From: Apium graveolens
Taxonomy: Eukaryota; Streptophyta; Magnoliopsida; Apiales; Apiaceae
Length of the DNA: 64,000 nucleotides
Direction of reading: 5' to 3'
Assembly (NCBI RefSeq): GCF_009905375.1
Contig: NC_133647.1
Span: 168,004,275-168,068,274, forward strand
The notes beneath the pieces were generated by a model, which made no database searches, was not told where the DNA came from, and saw nothing but the letters and a program-made list of their open reading frames with translations. Position numbers and translations under genes: made by a program. Each line of letters begins with the position of its first letter. Position 1 is the stretch's first letter. Positions 11,559 to 22,539 of the stretch are shown one piece after another.

Positions 11559-14500
11559 GTGTCTTAGCTTGGAATTATCGTGGGTTGGGTAGACCACGTA
11601 CAATTCATTTTTTAAAGGAAATTACCCAGCAGAAAAAGCCTAATATTATTTTTTTATCTGAGACATTAGTTAAGGAGAATAAAATTAAGGAGTTATGTAA
11701 GACTTTGAATTTCGCTGAGTATTGTAATGTAGATGTTCAAGGCCAGAGTGGGGGATTAGCTTTACTTTGGAGATTTGAAGGAGGTTGCAAGGTAGTAAAA
11801 GTCACTCGTCATTTTATAGATTTTGAAGTGGAAAATATTCAAGTGGGGAGGTGGAGGTATACGGGATTTTATGGGTGCCCAGAAAGAAGGAGAAGACGTG
11901 AGTCATGGGGGTTAATATCGTATTTGGCCAACAAGTCAAATCTACCATGGTGTATTCTACGGGACTTTAATGATATGATGTATAGAGATGAGAAGATGGG
12001 AGGAAGGGATCATACGAGAGATTTGTTACTAGGTTTTACGGCTACTATTAATGATTGTGGTCTTAGGGATTTGGGTTTTGTAGGAGAAAAGTATACGTGG
12101 GAGCGTTCGAGGGGGAAACCAAACTGGATTCAGGAACGTTTGGATCGAGGTTTTGCTGATCAGAGATGGCAAACATTGTTTCCTTTGGCAGAAGTTCTGG
12201 TGATTGAGGTGGCCACTTCAGATCATTTACCTTTGTTCTTATCGTTGAATAAAAAGGTGTATGAGGCTAAAGGACATCGGTTTAGATTTGAGAATATTTG
12301 GCTGCGGGAGAAGGAGTGTATGAATGTAGTGAGAAATGGGTGGGATCTAGCAAGAGGTATGGATGTTACGGGTAAAATTCAAGTATGTGCTGAGAAGTTA
12401 CAACAATGGGGGGGTGGCCTGAGTAATGAGTATAAGGCAAAGATTCATCAGTGTCGTTTGAGGTTGAAAAAGCTACGGTCATGGAGGGATTGTCAAGGTA
12501 TTCAGCAGTACAATGCAACTAGGTGGGAGTATTTGTGCCTGCTGGATAAACAATAGATCTATTGGAAGCAGCGCTCCAAGCAATTTTGGCTCCAGGAGGG
12601 AGACAAAAATACGAGATTTTTTCATCGTTATGCATCGAATAGGCGGAAGAATAATAAAGTGGACAAAATTAAAGATGCAAATGGAGTGTGGCAGGAAGAA
12701 AAGGAGGATATTCAGAGAGTCATTGAAGACTATTTTTCAGAATTATTCACAGCGTCAAATCTGCAAGGTAGCTTATCAGACAGGGAGGTGGTTAAACAGG
12801 TGTCAGACTTGGAAAATGAGGAGCTGTTAGGGGAAATAACAGGTGAAGAAGTGAAGGAGGCTATTTTTTCTATGCATCCAGACAAAGCATCGGGGATTGA
12901 TGGTTTTAATCCTGCCTTTTATCAAGCTTTTTGGAGTGTGGTCGAAATAGATGTGGTGAAGTTTTGTCATGATTTTATGCAAACAGGGTTGCTTCCTGAG
13001 GGAGTGAATAAAACTTTAGTGTGTTTGATTCCAAAGGTAAAGATTCCTCAGACCATGGGTGATTTACGTCCAATTTCTTTATGTAATGTACTAGTACGAA
13101 TCTTATCGAAGGTGCTATCAATTAGATTGAAACGTTGTTTGGGTTCAATCATATCTGAAAATCAAAGTGCATTTATAGAAGGACGTCTGCTTACTGATAA
13201 TGCTTTAATTACTTTTGAAATCAACCATTACATGAAGAGGCATACTCAAGGTAAGGTGGGAGTTGCTGGATTCAAAATCGATGTATCTAAAGCATATGAC
13301 AGATTAGAATGGGATTTTATTAGTAGTATGATGAAGAGATTTGGTTTTAATCAGATTTGGATCCACAGAATTATGTATTTTATTAGTTCTGTATCATAAA
13401 GTATTTTACACAATGGGGAGGAGTTCGGATGTGTGATACCGGGGAGGGGGTTGAGGCAAGGAGATTCGATTTCGCCATACATTTATATTATGTGTGCCGA
13501 GGGATTAAGTGCGATTATTCGAAGGAATGAGATGAGTGGTTTGTTACATGGGTGTCGTATAGCAAGGGGAGCACCGGTCATCTCCCATTTATTGTTTGCA
13601 GATGACTGCTATTTCTTTTTCCGAGCAACTATGGCTGAAGCTAATGTAATGAAATGTATTTTGGATAGATATGCTGATATCTCAGGGCAGGTGATAAATT
13701 TTAATAAATCAGCTATTACATTTTCTTCAAATACAGGGGAAGAAGCTCGTAGAGAGGTCTGTTCACAATTGCAGGTGGTTGAGAATATGAGCCCGGGTAA
13801 ATATCTTGGAATGTCAATGTCAATAGGAAGGAAGAAAAATGAGGTCTTTAATTTTCTGGTGGATCGTATTGAGCAGAAACTACAGACATGGAGGATGCAG
13901 AATATATCAAAAGTAGGTAAGGTTATTTTGCTCAAAGGTGCAGCGCAAACAGTACCGAATTTTTGGATGCAGTTGTTTCTAATTTCTTTGGAAATCTGTG
14001 ATTCAATTGAGAAAAAAATGAATTCGTATTGGTGGGGGGTGGTATTAAATGGATGTCGTGGAGTAGGGTTTGTGAAGTGAAGGAAGCAGGGGGGTTGGGA
14101 TTCAAGAGATTGCGGGAATTTAATATGGCCATGTTAGCTAAGCAAGCATAGAGGTTAATGAATAATTCGAATCCTTTAGTGACTGCGTTAATGAAGGCTA
14201 AGTATTATGCAAACGGTGAATTTGTAAATGCTCAGTTGGGTCAAAATCCGAGTTATACATGGAGGAGTATCATGTCTGTTCAAGATAGTATGAAGCAGGG
14301 AAGTAGGAGGAAGATTATTGATGGAAGGGATACGCGTATAAGGCATATTACATGGTTGTCGTGCCCTGTTAATGGGTATGTTACTACAGATATGCCAAAG
14401 GATTTGGAGAATGCTACAGTGAATGGACTGATGGAAACTGGAAATAGAAAGTGGGATGAAGATATTCTGGTGGATCTGTTTAATGACAGAGATCGAGACT

Positions 14501-15589
14501 TGATAAAAATAAATTCCACTGTCTAGTCGGTCTACTGGTAAGGATAATTGGTACTGGATTTTTGATGGGAATGAAGACTTTACGGTTAGAAGTACATACA
14601 GGCAGATTCATGGTGAACAGACTTGTGAGGATAGAAAATTTTGGACGAGGTTATGGGGAATCAAATTGCCTGGTAAAATGCTGAACTTTATATGGCGTGC
14701 TTGTATCAATGTTTTACCCACTAAAACAGCGTTGGCTAATAAAAATGTGGAGGTGGTGAAAGCATGCTCATGGTGCCATGTCTGCAATGAGGATGCAGTT
14801 CATGCTTTGTTTACATGTTGTTTTGCACGAGAGATGTGGAATCTAGTGGGGTTACAAAGGGTGGTTCCAGTGAGTGATGGGTATAATGTTTTGCAGATTT
14901 TAAAGGATGCTTTTAATAGTAGTACTACGGAGCAGTGCGTGCAGATTGGCCTGATGTGTTGGAGTTTATGGATACGACGAAATACATGGATATGGGACAG
15001 AAAGGCTATGTCGACTTTTGGGGTTAATGCAATGGCTATGAATTTGTTTCAGGACTGGCAGAGTGCACAAGAGGATGGGTCTGGGAGTAAAAAACGTCCT
15101 CAGTTGCAGCAGTGGTGTAAACCACCTCCAGGATGGATAAAAATCAATATCGACGCTTCTTGTCGAGTTGATTATGACTTCATTGGAGCTGGTTGTGTAG
15201 TTCGGGATGATAATGGTTGTTTCGTTCGTGCTCGTACTTGTAGAATTGGGGGGAGAATACAAGCAAAGGAGGGAGAAGGTAGAAGCCTTAGAGAAGCATT
15301 AATCTGGATTAGACAATGGAGAAGTTCAAAGTGCATTTTTGAAATGGATGTTAAGGCAGTAGTTGATGCCATTCATGGGGGCAGTGGTAACTCAATATTT
15401 CATACAATTGGGGACGATTGTGTGGAAATTCTCAAACACTTCGAGGAAGTGTTAATTGTTTTTACTAGAAGGTCTGCGAATAAAGTAGCACGTTTGTTAG
15501 CTCAAACTACTTATTCTATGCCAGATCCTATGGAGTGGCTTGATATCGCTCCAGATTTTATTTGTAATGTGATTAAAGATGAAAGTTAA
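11555..15589 (+). pseudogene. LINE ORF2: endonuclease, reverse transcriptase, RNase H
   Basis: ORF2 starts at ATG 11555 (MSVLAWNYRGLGRPR). The endonuclease shows FLSETL, DFNDM and SDHLPLFL. The reverse transcriptase shows DKASGIDGFNPAFYQ, LRPISLCNVL, KIDVSKAYDRLEWDF, GLRQGDSISPYIY and FADD (about 13596-13607). A zf-RVT-like part (FIWRACINVLPTK) and an RNase H domain (KINIDAS, FEMDVKAVVDAI, RSANKVARLLAQ) end the protein at 15589. Breaks seen are in-frame TAG at 12554-12556, TAA at 13397-13399, a frameshift in the G run near 14030-14040, TAG near 14149-14151 (probably TGG) and a frameshift near 14505-14515. ORF2 would nick target DNA and copy the LINE RNA; this copy is dead. Confidence 0.92.
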
Positions 15590-15885
15590 TGCAAGTTCGA
15601 TTTTTTCAAAAAAAAAAAAAAAGGTTGGGTCTCTGGGTTGGAGGATCGCGACGTTATAGATTAACAAAGGAGGCGCATGAACACGGATAACAGAAGCTCG
15701 TGGGCAGCAGAACATCCCGTAAATTGGATCAAGGGACAAATTCAAATAAAAGCATATAAACTAGAAGAGACATGAAACTAACTCTTTTTCTATATATTGC
15801 GTTCATGTGCAAGATGTTCTGATATAAACTAGACCTGAAAACATAATGAAAACTTGCTTTTGAGGAACCTGCTCACACAAGGCAC

Positions 15886-18192
15886 CTACTTTGAGCCATT
15901 GAGCCTCGATAGTAGAAACAAACAGCCAGAAGAAAGAAGGATTGAAGCTGAGAAGCAAAGCAGATCTGTGGGTGATATGATAAGCGCTTTCTTACTTTTC
16001 TCAAGTAAACCTATTAGAAGCAGCATCACTATTACATGGCCAAGTTTGGTTTTCAGCTCATTCACAGATTTTATTTCTAACCATCTTGGTCTTTCCTGAA
16101 ATTTAGTGAAAATAAAGACATTTAGGTTCAGATATTCTGCTATAGACAACCATTTAATTGTGAGGAAACAACAGATTATTGTATATTCAGCAACTTGGAA
16201 TGCAATACCTGCTGGCCACAGCCTGGTAATATGTCATGAAGAGAAACAATATCCATCATCAAATATAACTAATTTAAGTCCAAACAAAATCGTAATGGAT
16301 TTTGTAAACTTTTAAGACACAAACTATAGAATCTTGATTCGAAGAAGCTACATATTAATTAGCACATAATGTTCCCTGATCTAAATTCAATACCTACCCA
16401 GATGGACATAGATAATAGGAATTTTTTTAAAGTTCTGATCCTAAATGTGATGGATTAAGTAAGATATCACTATCTTTTCTTTTGGTAGCTAACATGTCAC
16501 TTGAAAAACCTCAGATATATGTTGGGGCAACCTGGATTTCACTCAGAAAAACTAGAAAGCAGCTATATGAACTTACTAACATATTAAACCATTACCTTTA
16601 AAGTGAATAACCCCAAAAGATTTGATCTGGGTGAAGTTCTTCGATCTGACTTGTATTTTTCCATGTCAAGGTTGCTGATGAAGAGTTCATACAGACCCAT
16701 GCCAAACACTAACATTACTGTTCCTAGAAGATAGACATCTGGAAAAAAAACAACACATTAGCATCTTTATTTTTTATTTATAGTATAGGCAAATATCTCA
16801 AACAAAAAATGAAAGTAAATTTTAATAAGTTCTTCCTTCTACATTTTTCTGAATATCAAGTATTGATCATCTAAAGTAAGAATTCGATAAACATATAGAG
16901 ACAGGTAATCCGGTCATTCTTTTCCTTTTCTACTTTCTTGAAACTTTCTTTGCCACCTTATCATTGGAAAACATATCAAGGCAATATAAGTTCAGTGAAC
17001 TGTAAGACTGTATTACAGCAATGTTGAAGAACAAATAATCAAATTTTTAAGGTAAATGTAATGTCCCTAATCGGTCTCCGGTTTGGTAACATATTTGTTA
17101 GCCCAAAAAAGGGAGCTGAAACTAACAGGGAATTGTAATGCAACTAAAACTCAATGGACGAAATAGAACAGACTGATCACGTATACAATAAACAGCCATT
17201 GACAATATCTTCGGAAACTCACCTATAGCCTCAACAAGAAGAACAATCACCTTACTCCGGTTCACCATATATTCTCCGAAAGATGCTACAACATATGCAC
17301 ACCCCTGCATGCCAAATTTATTAAAAATTAGCAATTAAACCACTGGTCATCCGGATAAATTCACACCACACACTGAAAAGTGCCACAATAAAACCCCTAA
17401 AGGTAAAGTGATCTGCTTGTGCTTTAAAAATTGCTACTACAATTTGATGCACTCAATTTAAATTCAAAGGGTAGCAAGAATCCTCGAATACCAGCAACCA
17501 AACTCGGGAAAATTACATTATGAAAATAATCGGTATCGCCTCAAAACAAATAAACAGTTTCTGATATTACTTAAAAATTAGCATCCCGGCTCTAAGCAGA
17601 TTCAAAATGTTCATATTACTCTATAAATATAATATTTTCTCAGCACAAAAGGCTGGACATCAGCAAGGTTTGGGAAGGTCAATATGTTACATAACGCCAA
17701 CACATTAAAATATAAAAGAAAAGTATACAATACACGAAAATTGGAAACAGAATGCTAGGTGTAAATGTTACCGAACCTTGATAAAACACAGAAAAGATCC
17801 AACTAAAGATCCCCAAACTGCAAGAATTGCCAAGAATCTGCATCCATATATAACCTACAAAATCATAAATAAAAAATTTAAATCAAACTATCAATAAATT
17901 TACACATATACAACTTAAGTTTCTTCACCTTCTCTATTCCCTCCTCCAACTTAATCATTTTCCCATCAAAATTTTCGAGCTCGTGTGACCCGATATCTGA
18001 AACAACTGCCTGGCAAGAACCAGGTGCAGATAACTTGCTGTTTTGGTTTGGGCTAGTTCCCATACACACCCTGAACTTGAGAACAGAATTTCCAAAATTC
18101 TGATGAACCCATCTCAAATTTGAACTCAAATTTGAAGCTTTTGCAAACAGAACTGCAGTTGGTTTCACAGTTAGAACTCTAATGGGTTTCAT
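15886..18192 (-). CDS. UPF0114 family membrane protein, probably plastid-targeted
   Basis: Five exons with GT-AG introns join into an intact frame of 258 residues: 18192-17929, 17854-17777, 17304-17223, 16738-16596 and 16095-15886. The phases fit without adjustment. The N-terminus (MKPIRVLTVKPTAVLFAKAS) is rich in Ser, basic and hydrophobic residues and looks like a transit peptide. About four hydrophobic segments follow: near residues 91-115 (FLAILAVWGSLVGSFLCF), 130-165, 200-222 and 230-253. The motifs ERPRWLEIKSVNELKTKLGH and DLLCFSASILLSSG are those I associate with plant UPF0114 proteins (YqhA-like, biochemical role unknown). An upstream in-frame ATG exists at 18339, but 18192 gives the family-like N-terminus. 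Its neighbour at 18854-20349 lies on the same strand upstream. This is a real host gene with no break seen. Confidence 0.9.
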
Positions 18193-18853
18193 GGTGCATG
18201 AAACAAATGCTGATTCTTGATTTATTAATTTTTTGGCCTGTTTTGTAAGTTTAGATATTTTAGGTGAAGAAAAAACAGGGTAGTCAGTGACTCTGATATT
18301 ATATACTACTTGTAGATTGAAGTAACAAATACAATGCACATGTTAGATTTGATATATATGGTGGAATGAGAGGAGCCACATATATAGTTTAGCCACTGTA
18401 ATTCTTACACATATATTGTCGTGTTGTATGAGTATGAAATGTTTCGGTGAATTTGTTTGATACAAGTGTAATCTATTAGTCTTGTTGATTTTGACAGAAA
18501 GAAGAAAATTTTCCTGAGAATTACCTTTGTCAAATGATACATGAACTAAAAAAGTAACTAGAAAATTTTCTAGAGCCCATTTTTTTCCAAGCTGAATATC
18601 GAATAGTTCGTTAGCTTGTTGGCTCATTTACAACAACATTATTGACCATGTAAAAAAAGAGAATGTACTTGACTGATTTCGAAATAAAGAAGGCCGAGTT
18701 TAGAACCTTTACCGGATCTTATATTTTTAAGTAAGTCTTACAAAAGTCCACATAAGGTGATATAATTATTGTTACTTTGTTTTTGTTATTTCATAACAAA
18801 AATGTCTGATTTCACAAAATGAAATCGATGACAAAGTGAAATTGATACGTAGT

Positions 18854-20349
18854 TTAGATTCTAGAGTCCAAGGCCATAATGGTACTGAGATTCATTGGGC
18901 TCATGTACTTGCTTGAACCTATCATCATTTGGCGAACAATGAACCGACAAGCCCTTTCAGTCGGATGAAATGGATCCCAAAATGCATAAATGTTTCTGTC
19001 GGGGCACAAGTTGGAGAGTCTGGTGCATAGCCCAAGCCCATTATTTGGACCTTGCCCACAACATGCTTCTTTTGAAGTAACAAATCCTGTTTCATATCAC
19101 AGCAATGTTGATTAACACAAGAAAAAGGCTTATTATTGTTTACAAAGTCATGAATTCTTATGTTATTATTGGAGTTGATCTTAGATAACTTACCAAAGGC
19201 TTGTGGATTGGAGATAAAATCAGTGTTCATAAGATTTGTGTCAGCAGAAATGAAGACATCAGCTCCTACTTCAGAATTGAGCTGATTAAGCATTTCTGTA
19301 AGTTGAGGGTCGTACAGATCTGATGCTTTTTGCAACTCAGGTACGCACTGTCCGTCGTCGTTTCTGCGCTGCGCCAACTCTGAAGGCACACATCCCAGGG
19401 CTCCAGCGCCTGTCACGAGAACTCTCCGACCTCCTAGATCGTATATTTGCTGCCATGTTATTTACCACACATTGATCATAATTTTGTGACAGGGGTGTCT
19501 ATGAGTAAGGAAGAGACTAAAACGTGAAAGCAAGTTACCCTTAAAATTTTCTTGTATTCCGAGACAACTAGACGAACGTAATCAGGAAGTGAATATCGAA
19601 GAGACCTAAGCGAATAAGGGACGAGATAGTAATTGTTGACAAAGTCATTTCCCCCTAAACAAATAAGGATAAGCGCACCCTTAACTAGTCGATCCATTTC
19701 CTCCTCTCCTACTAACGAACTTACTCGTTCCTTGTACTCCCTGAAGTACTCTAGTTGTCTTGGCATTCGGAGAATGTTTACCTGCAAACATCATAAGTAC
19801 AAACTAGTTAGTAGTTCAGGTACAATCGCCGTAGAATTCTGCAGTGTGAAATGTAGTGCGTTAAGCACGTACGAACTGGATTCCAGTGTCATTCAGCACT
19901 CCAATCCCAGCTGAAGCAAAATTTGCACCAATTAGTAGTTTCTCCCCATTGAGTTCCGGATTTAAGTATGGCAATGTTGGCTCCGACCCGATTTGCTCAC
20001 CTGTAAACAAACATTTAAACAAAATCAGTATTGCAGGGAGGCTGAGAAAACAAGTGCATCAGCAAAACAAGATAAAAATGCAATTCACTCAACTGATTAT
20101 GTCGGGAATATTAAGGCCATTAGAGAAACGACCCGTGGGTTGTCCCGTCGGATAATCAATCCCGTAAGGAGGGGAATCAGCCCTGGCAGTGGTGGCTAAA
20201 TAATTATTGTTGCCACTGTCAACTAATGAGTCTCCGAAAACAAAGAATGCATGAGCCGCAGAGGTTGAACTGGCCGTAATCAGAACTCCGAAGGCCAAAG
20301 AAAGACATAAGACTAAACACCTAAAGCTAGGAAAAGAGCAAACAGCCAT
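18854..20349 (-). CDS. GDSL esterase/lipase, secreted
   Basis: Five exons (20349-20094, 20000-19873, 19781-19539, 19449-19194, 19086-18854), all with GT-AG introns of about 90-107 bp, join to 371 residues, the usual length for plant GDSL lipases. A signal peptide covers roughly residues 1-33. The SGNH blocks are complete: block [16 protein letters not shown] (nucleophile Ser41), block [13 protein letters not shown], block [13 protein letters not shown] (Asn173) and block [10 protein letters not shown] (Asp332, His335). [13 protein letters not shown] is the usual Cys-rich segment before block V. The enzyme would hydrolyse ester bonds of lipids or cutin-like substrates outside the cell; the exact substrate is not visible. 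A TATA motif lies about 62 bp upstream of the ATG. The frame reads through the last intron for a while, so a single-exon reading gives a false C-terminus. Confidence 0.95.
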
Positions 20350-20410
20350 AACTTTGTTTTACTCTGTCTCACGTAGATAAGCTGATAAGCAGTAGAATGC
20401 ATGACTCTGT

Positions 20411-20417
20411 TTATATA
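20411..20417 (-). promoter_or_regulatory. TATA box of the GDSL gene
   Basis: TATATAA on the minus strand lies about 62 bases before the start codon at 20349, a normal distance for a plant gene with a short leader. Confidence 0.6.
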
Positions 20418-20419
20418 CT

Positions 20420-21408
20420 ACACAAATTTTATAACAACAACTAACTTATACAACCAACATTATACATACTAATAATGAGGTATGCAATGTCGTTAGACAG
20501 ATAGCTTGAGTAGGTTTATGCACATAATAATTATTTATTTATTTTGGCAAGCCTTTGTAAATATGGTATACATGATGAGACTGATGTTACTACTATTGTT
20601 ATAATCGACTATTTTTATTGGCGTTTTACCTGTTCCTGTTGTTGATGTTGCCATCTAACTGGTTTATGATCAATGCTTTCATGTACCAGACTTTTTGTTA
20701 GTGTAATTGTGATCACAACTTTTTCAGATCCAGCGAAATATTACTACTACCTTTAATGCAACTCTGTTTCTTCAAATCCTTCCCCTGCCCTGCCCTCCTT
20801 AAATATTAGCTACTCTGGCGACTAGTTTTTTTGTCTAGCCTCAGATTTGAACCTGGAAAAAAGGTTGGACAAGATTAACCAGTTCTAGGTTCTAGCTCAG
20901 TTGACCTTTTAAAAAAAATTACTTTTTTTTGTTAATTCATTAAATACGCACACAACTGTAGGTAAACTTCCGACCTCCCGCAAAGAGGTATAAGAGGGCA
21001 GCCACTGCACTAAACTTTAGTTGGCAAAGGATTTTACATTTGTAGTGGTTATTGGTAAATTATCAAGTGCAAAACTATGTTTAGGAGCTGCAAGATAGTA
21101 TCAACAACAATGTTATTAAGAATTTATTACTCCTATGATTTTAGCTTGAGATCATGTTGATTTCTTGTTTTACTGAATATGATTGTTGCTTTATATGTTA
21201 GTTACATCCAATGTTTAATTCATATACTCGATACACAAAAATGGTGTATGTTTTTAGAAAGATACAGAAGTAACCATCTTCAGATATTTTTGTCTCAATT
21301 AAGACCTAGCCGAAAATGCAGGATGAGGAATAAATAGTGCTCAAATGATGTTGTCAAAGTATCTCTTTGAACTGGCAAATCATATGCAATTATCAACCTT
21401 CACTCATG
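20420..21408. other. Upstream region of the GDSL gene, no further gene seen
   Basis: AT-rich sequence with no convincing coding frame. It includes the promoter region of the GDSL gene at its left end. No transposon ends were recognised. Confidence 0.5.
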
Positions 21409-21419
21409 TCATCAATACT

Positions 21420-21996
21420 GGGGCAGAACGGTAAATACGCTCAACCGCATCAACCGCAAAAATCACCCGCGATCAATCCGCATATTACTGTTAATCGCAA
21501 AACGTGGGTGGTTGTGGATGTAAATATAGATAATCGTTACTTTACGGGTTGGTTGCGGATTCATTATTTTAAAAACATATAAATTAATATATTTTTAAAA
21601 AATATTTGAAATATACATATAAATAAAATTACTCAAAGTATTGAAATTTGGACTTGGCCCAATATAAAAAAAGTCCGGAAAATTTTGCATCAACTTTTAT
21701 AATTTAGGATTAGTTTTTGTTTTGTAATATATTACTAAACTATTGAATTTATTGAATTTCTTTTGTAAACTTATAATTTTCATATGCAATATTTGTTAAA
21801 GTTAGTTTTTTTTTAATATTTGAGCGATTGAACCGCAAAACCATCTGCAATTACATGGGTGAATTTAGTTGGTTTTATATACCAACTCTTTGGTTACGGA
21901 GGAAGATATTAGAAAACCGCAAGTTACGGTTTGGTTTGATTTAATTTAGTTTAGTTTTCACCCTTCAATCGAACCAAACCTCAACACGTACACCCC
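21420..21996. mobile_element. hAT-like non-autonomous element (MITE-like)
   Basis: An 11-bp perfect direct repeat (TCATCAATACT, 21409-21419 and 21997-22007) flanks a 577-bp segment that begins GGGGCAGAACG and ends CGTACACCCC, giving weak inverted tips GGGG/CCCC. The interior is full of AACCGCAA and GGTTTGGTTTG motifs, as in many plant hAT-type MITEs. A hAT duplication would be 8 bp inside the 11-bp repeat. There is no transposase. The superfamily is inference. Confidence 0.5.
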
Positions 21997-22083
21997 TCAT
22001 CAATACTATTCGTAGAAAGTAGAAATAAGATTTAATTGGTGAAGGCACTATCTAGAATTAATTGGATAATAATCGGAATGATT

Positions 22084-22153
22084 AATCAGGTTACTAATCA
22101 AAATTAATTTGATAATATAATCAGGTTACTAATCAAAATTAATTTGATAATAT
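22084..22153 (+). repeat. Tandem duplication of a 35-bp unit
   Basis: Two adjacent copies of a 35-bp unit starting AATCAGGTTACTAATCAAAA, with no difference I can see between them. Confidence 0.9.
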
Positions 22154-22313
22154 ATTTGTATACAAATATACAAATATTAATATATGTAATTATTTTATTA
22201 TTTTAATTATAAATATACAATTATTATATATATTTATACAAATTAATTTAAAATATATAACTTTATAAAAGTAAGCATAATTTTTAAGATCTAGCTTATT
22301 AAATTGAGCTCAC

Positions 22314-22535
22314 TTTTTTTTTATCGTAGATAACCCGCAGCCGCTACCCTTCGGGTGCGCACTGGGTAAACCCTACGGGTTCACGTAATAGCCTGCAAAC
22401 CACGTGAACCAAGGTAAACCGCATTTAAGCGACAAGCTCTGGCTCATGAGGCATAATCATAAATTCTCCTCCCGTGGGATTCGAACATGTGACCAAGAGA
22501 TTAGTTTTCCTCTCTTTAACCAACTGAGTCAACCC
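22314..22535 (-). mobile_element. tRNA-derived SINE
   Basis: On the minus strand the element starts GGGTTGACTCAGTTGGTTAA. It carries a box A (GACTCAGTTGGT, 22530-22519) and a box B (GTTCGAATCCC, 22486-22476) of an RNA polymerase III promoter, then a body with GGTTTACCTTGG and GGGTAGCGGCTGCGGGTT. It ends in a short A run (T run at 22314-22322 on the plus strand). The body motif resembles the plant Au-SINE type. No clear target duplication was seen. It is not a tRNA gene: it lacks an acceptor stem pair and has a 3' body. Confidence 0.75.
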
Positions 22536-22539
22536 TTTA

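Larger units (their letters stand above)
10389..15622 (+). mobile_element. L1-type LINE with RNase H, decayed
   Basis: It has ORF1 (nucleic-acid-binding), ORF2 (endonuclease, reverse transcriptase, zinc-knuckle-like region, RNase H) and a run of 15 A at 15608-15622, in the order typical of plant L1-like LINEs. The 5' end is uncertain because ORF1 may be preceded by an untranslated leader. I found no convincing target duplication. Stops and frameshifts in ORF2 mark it as inactive. Confidence 0.93.

Noticed and set aside
18343..18627. Minus-strand ORF upstream of the UPF0114 gene
   Set aside because: AT-rich, no domain, and it covers the promoter and leader region of that gene.
22476..22535. 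A tRNA gene on the minus strand
   Set aside because: Box A and box B are present, but there is no paired acceptor stem and the sequence continues into a SINE body with an A tail.
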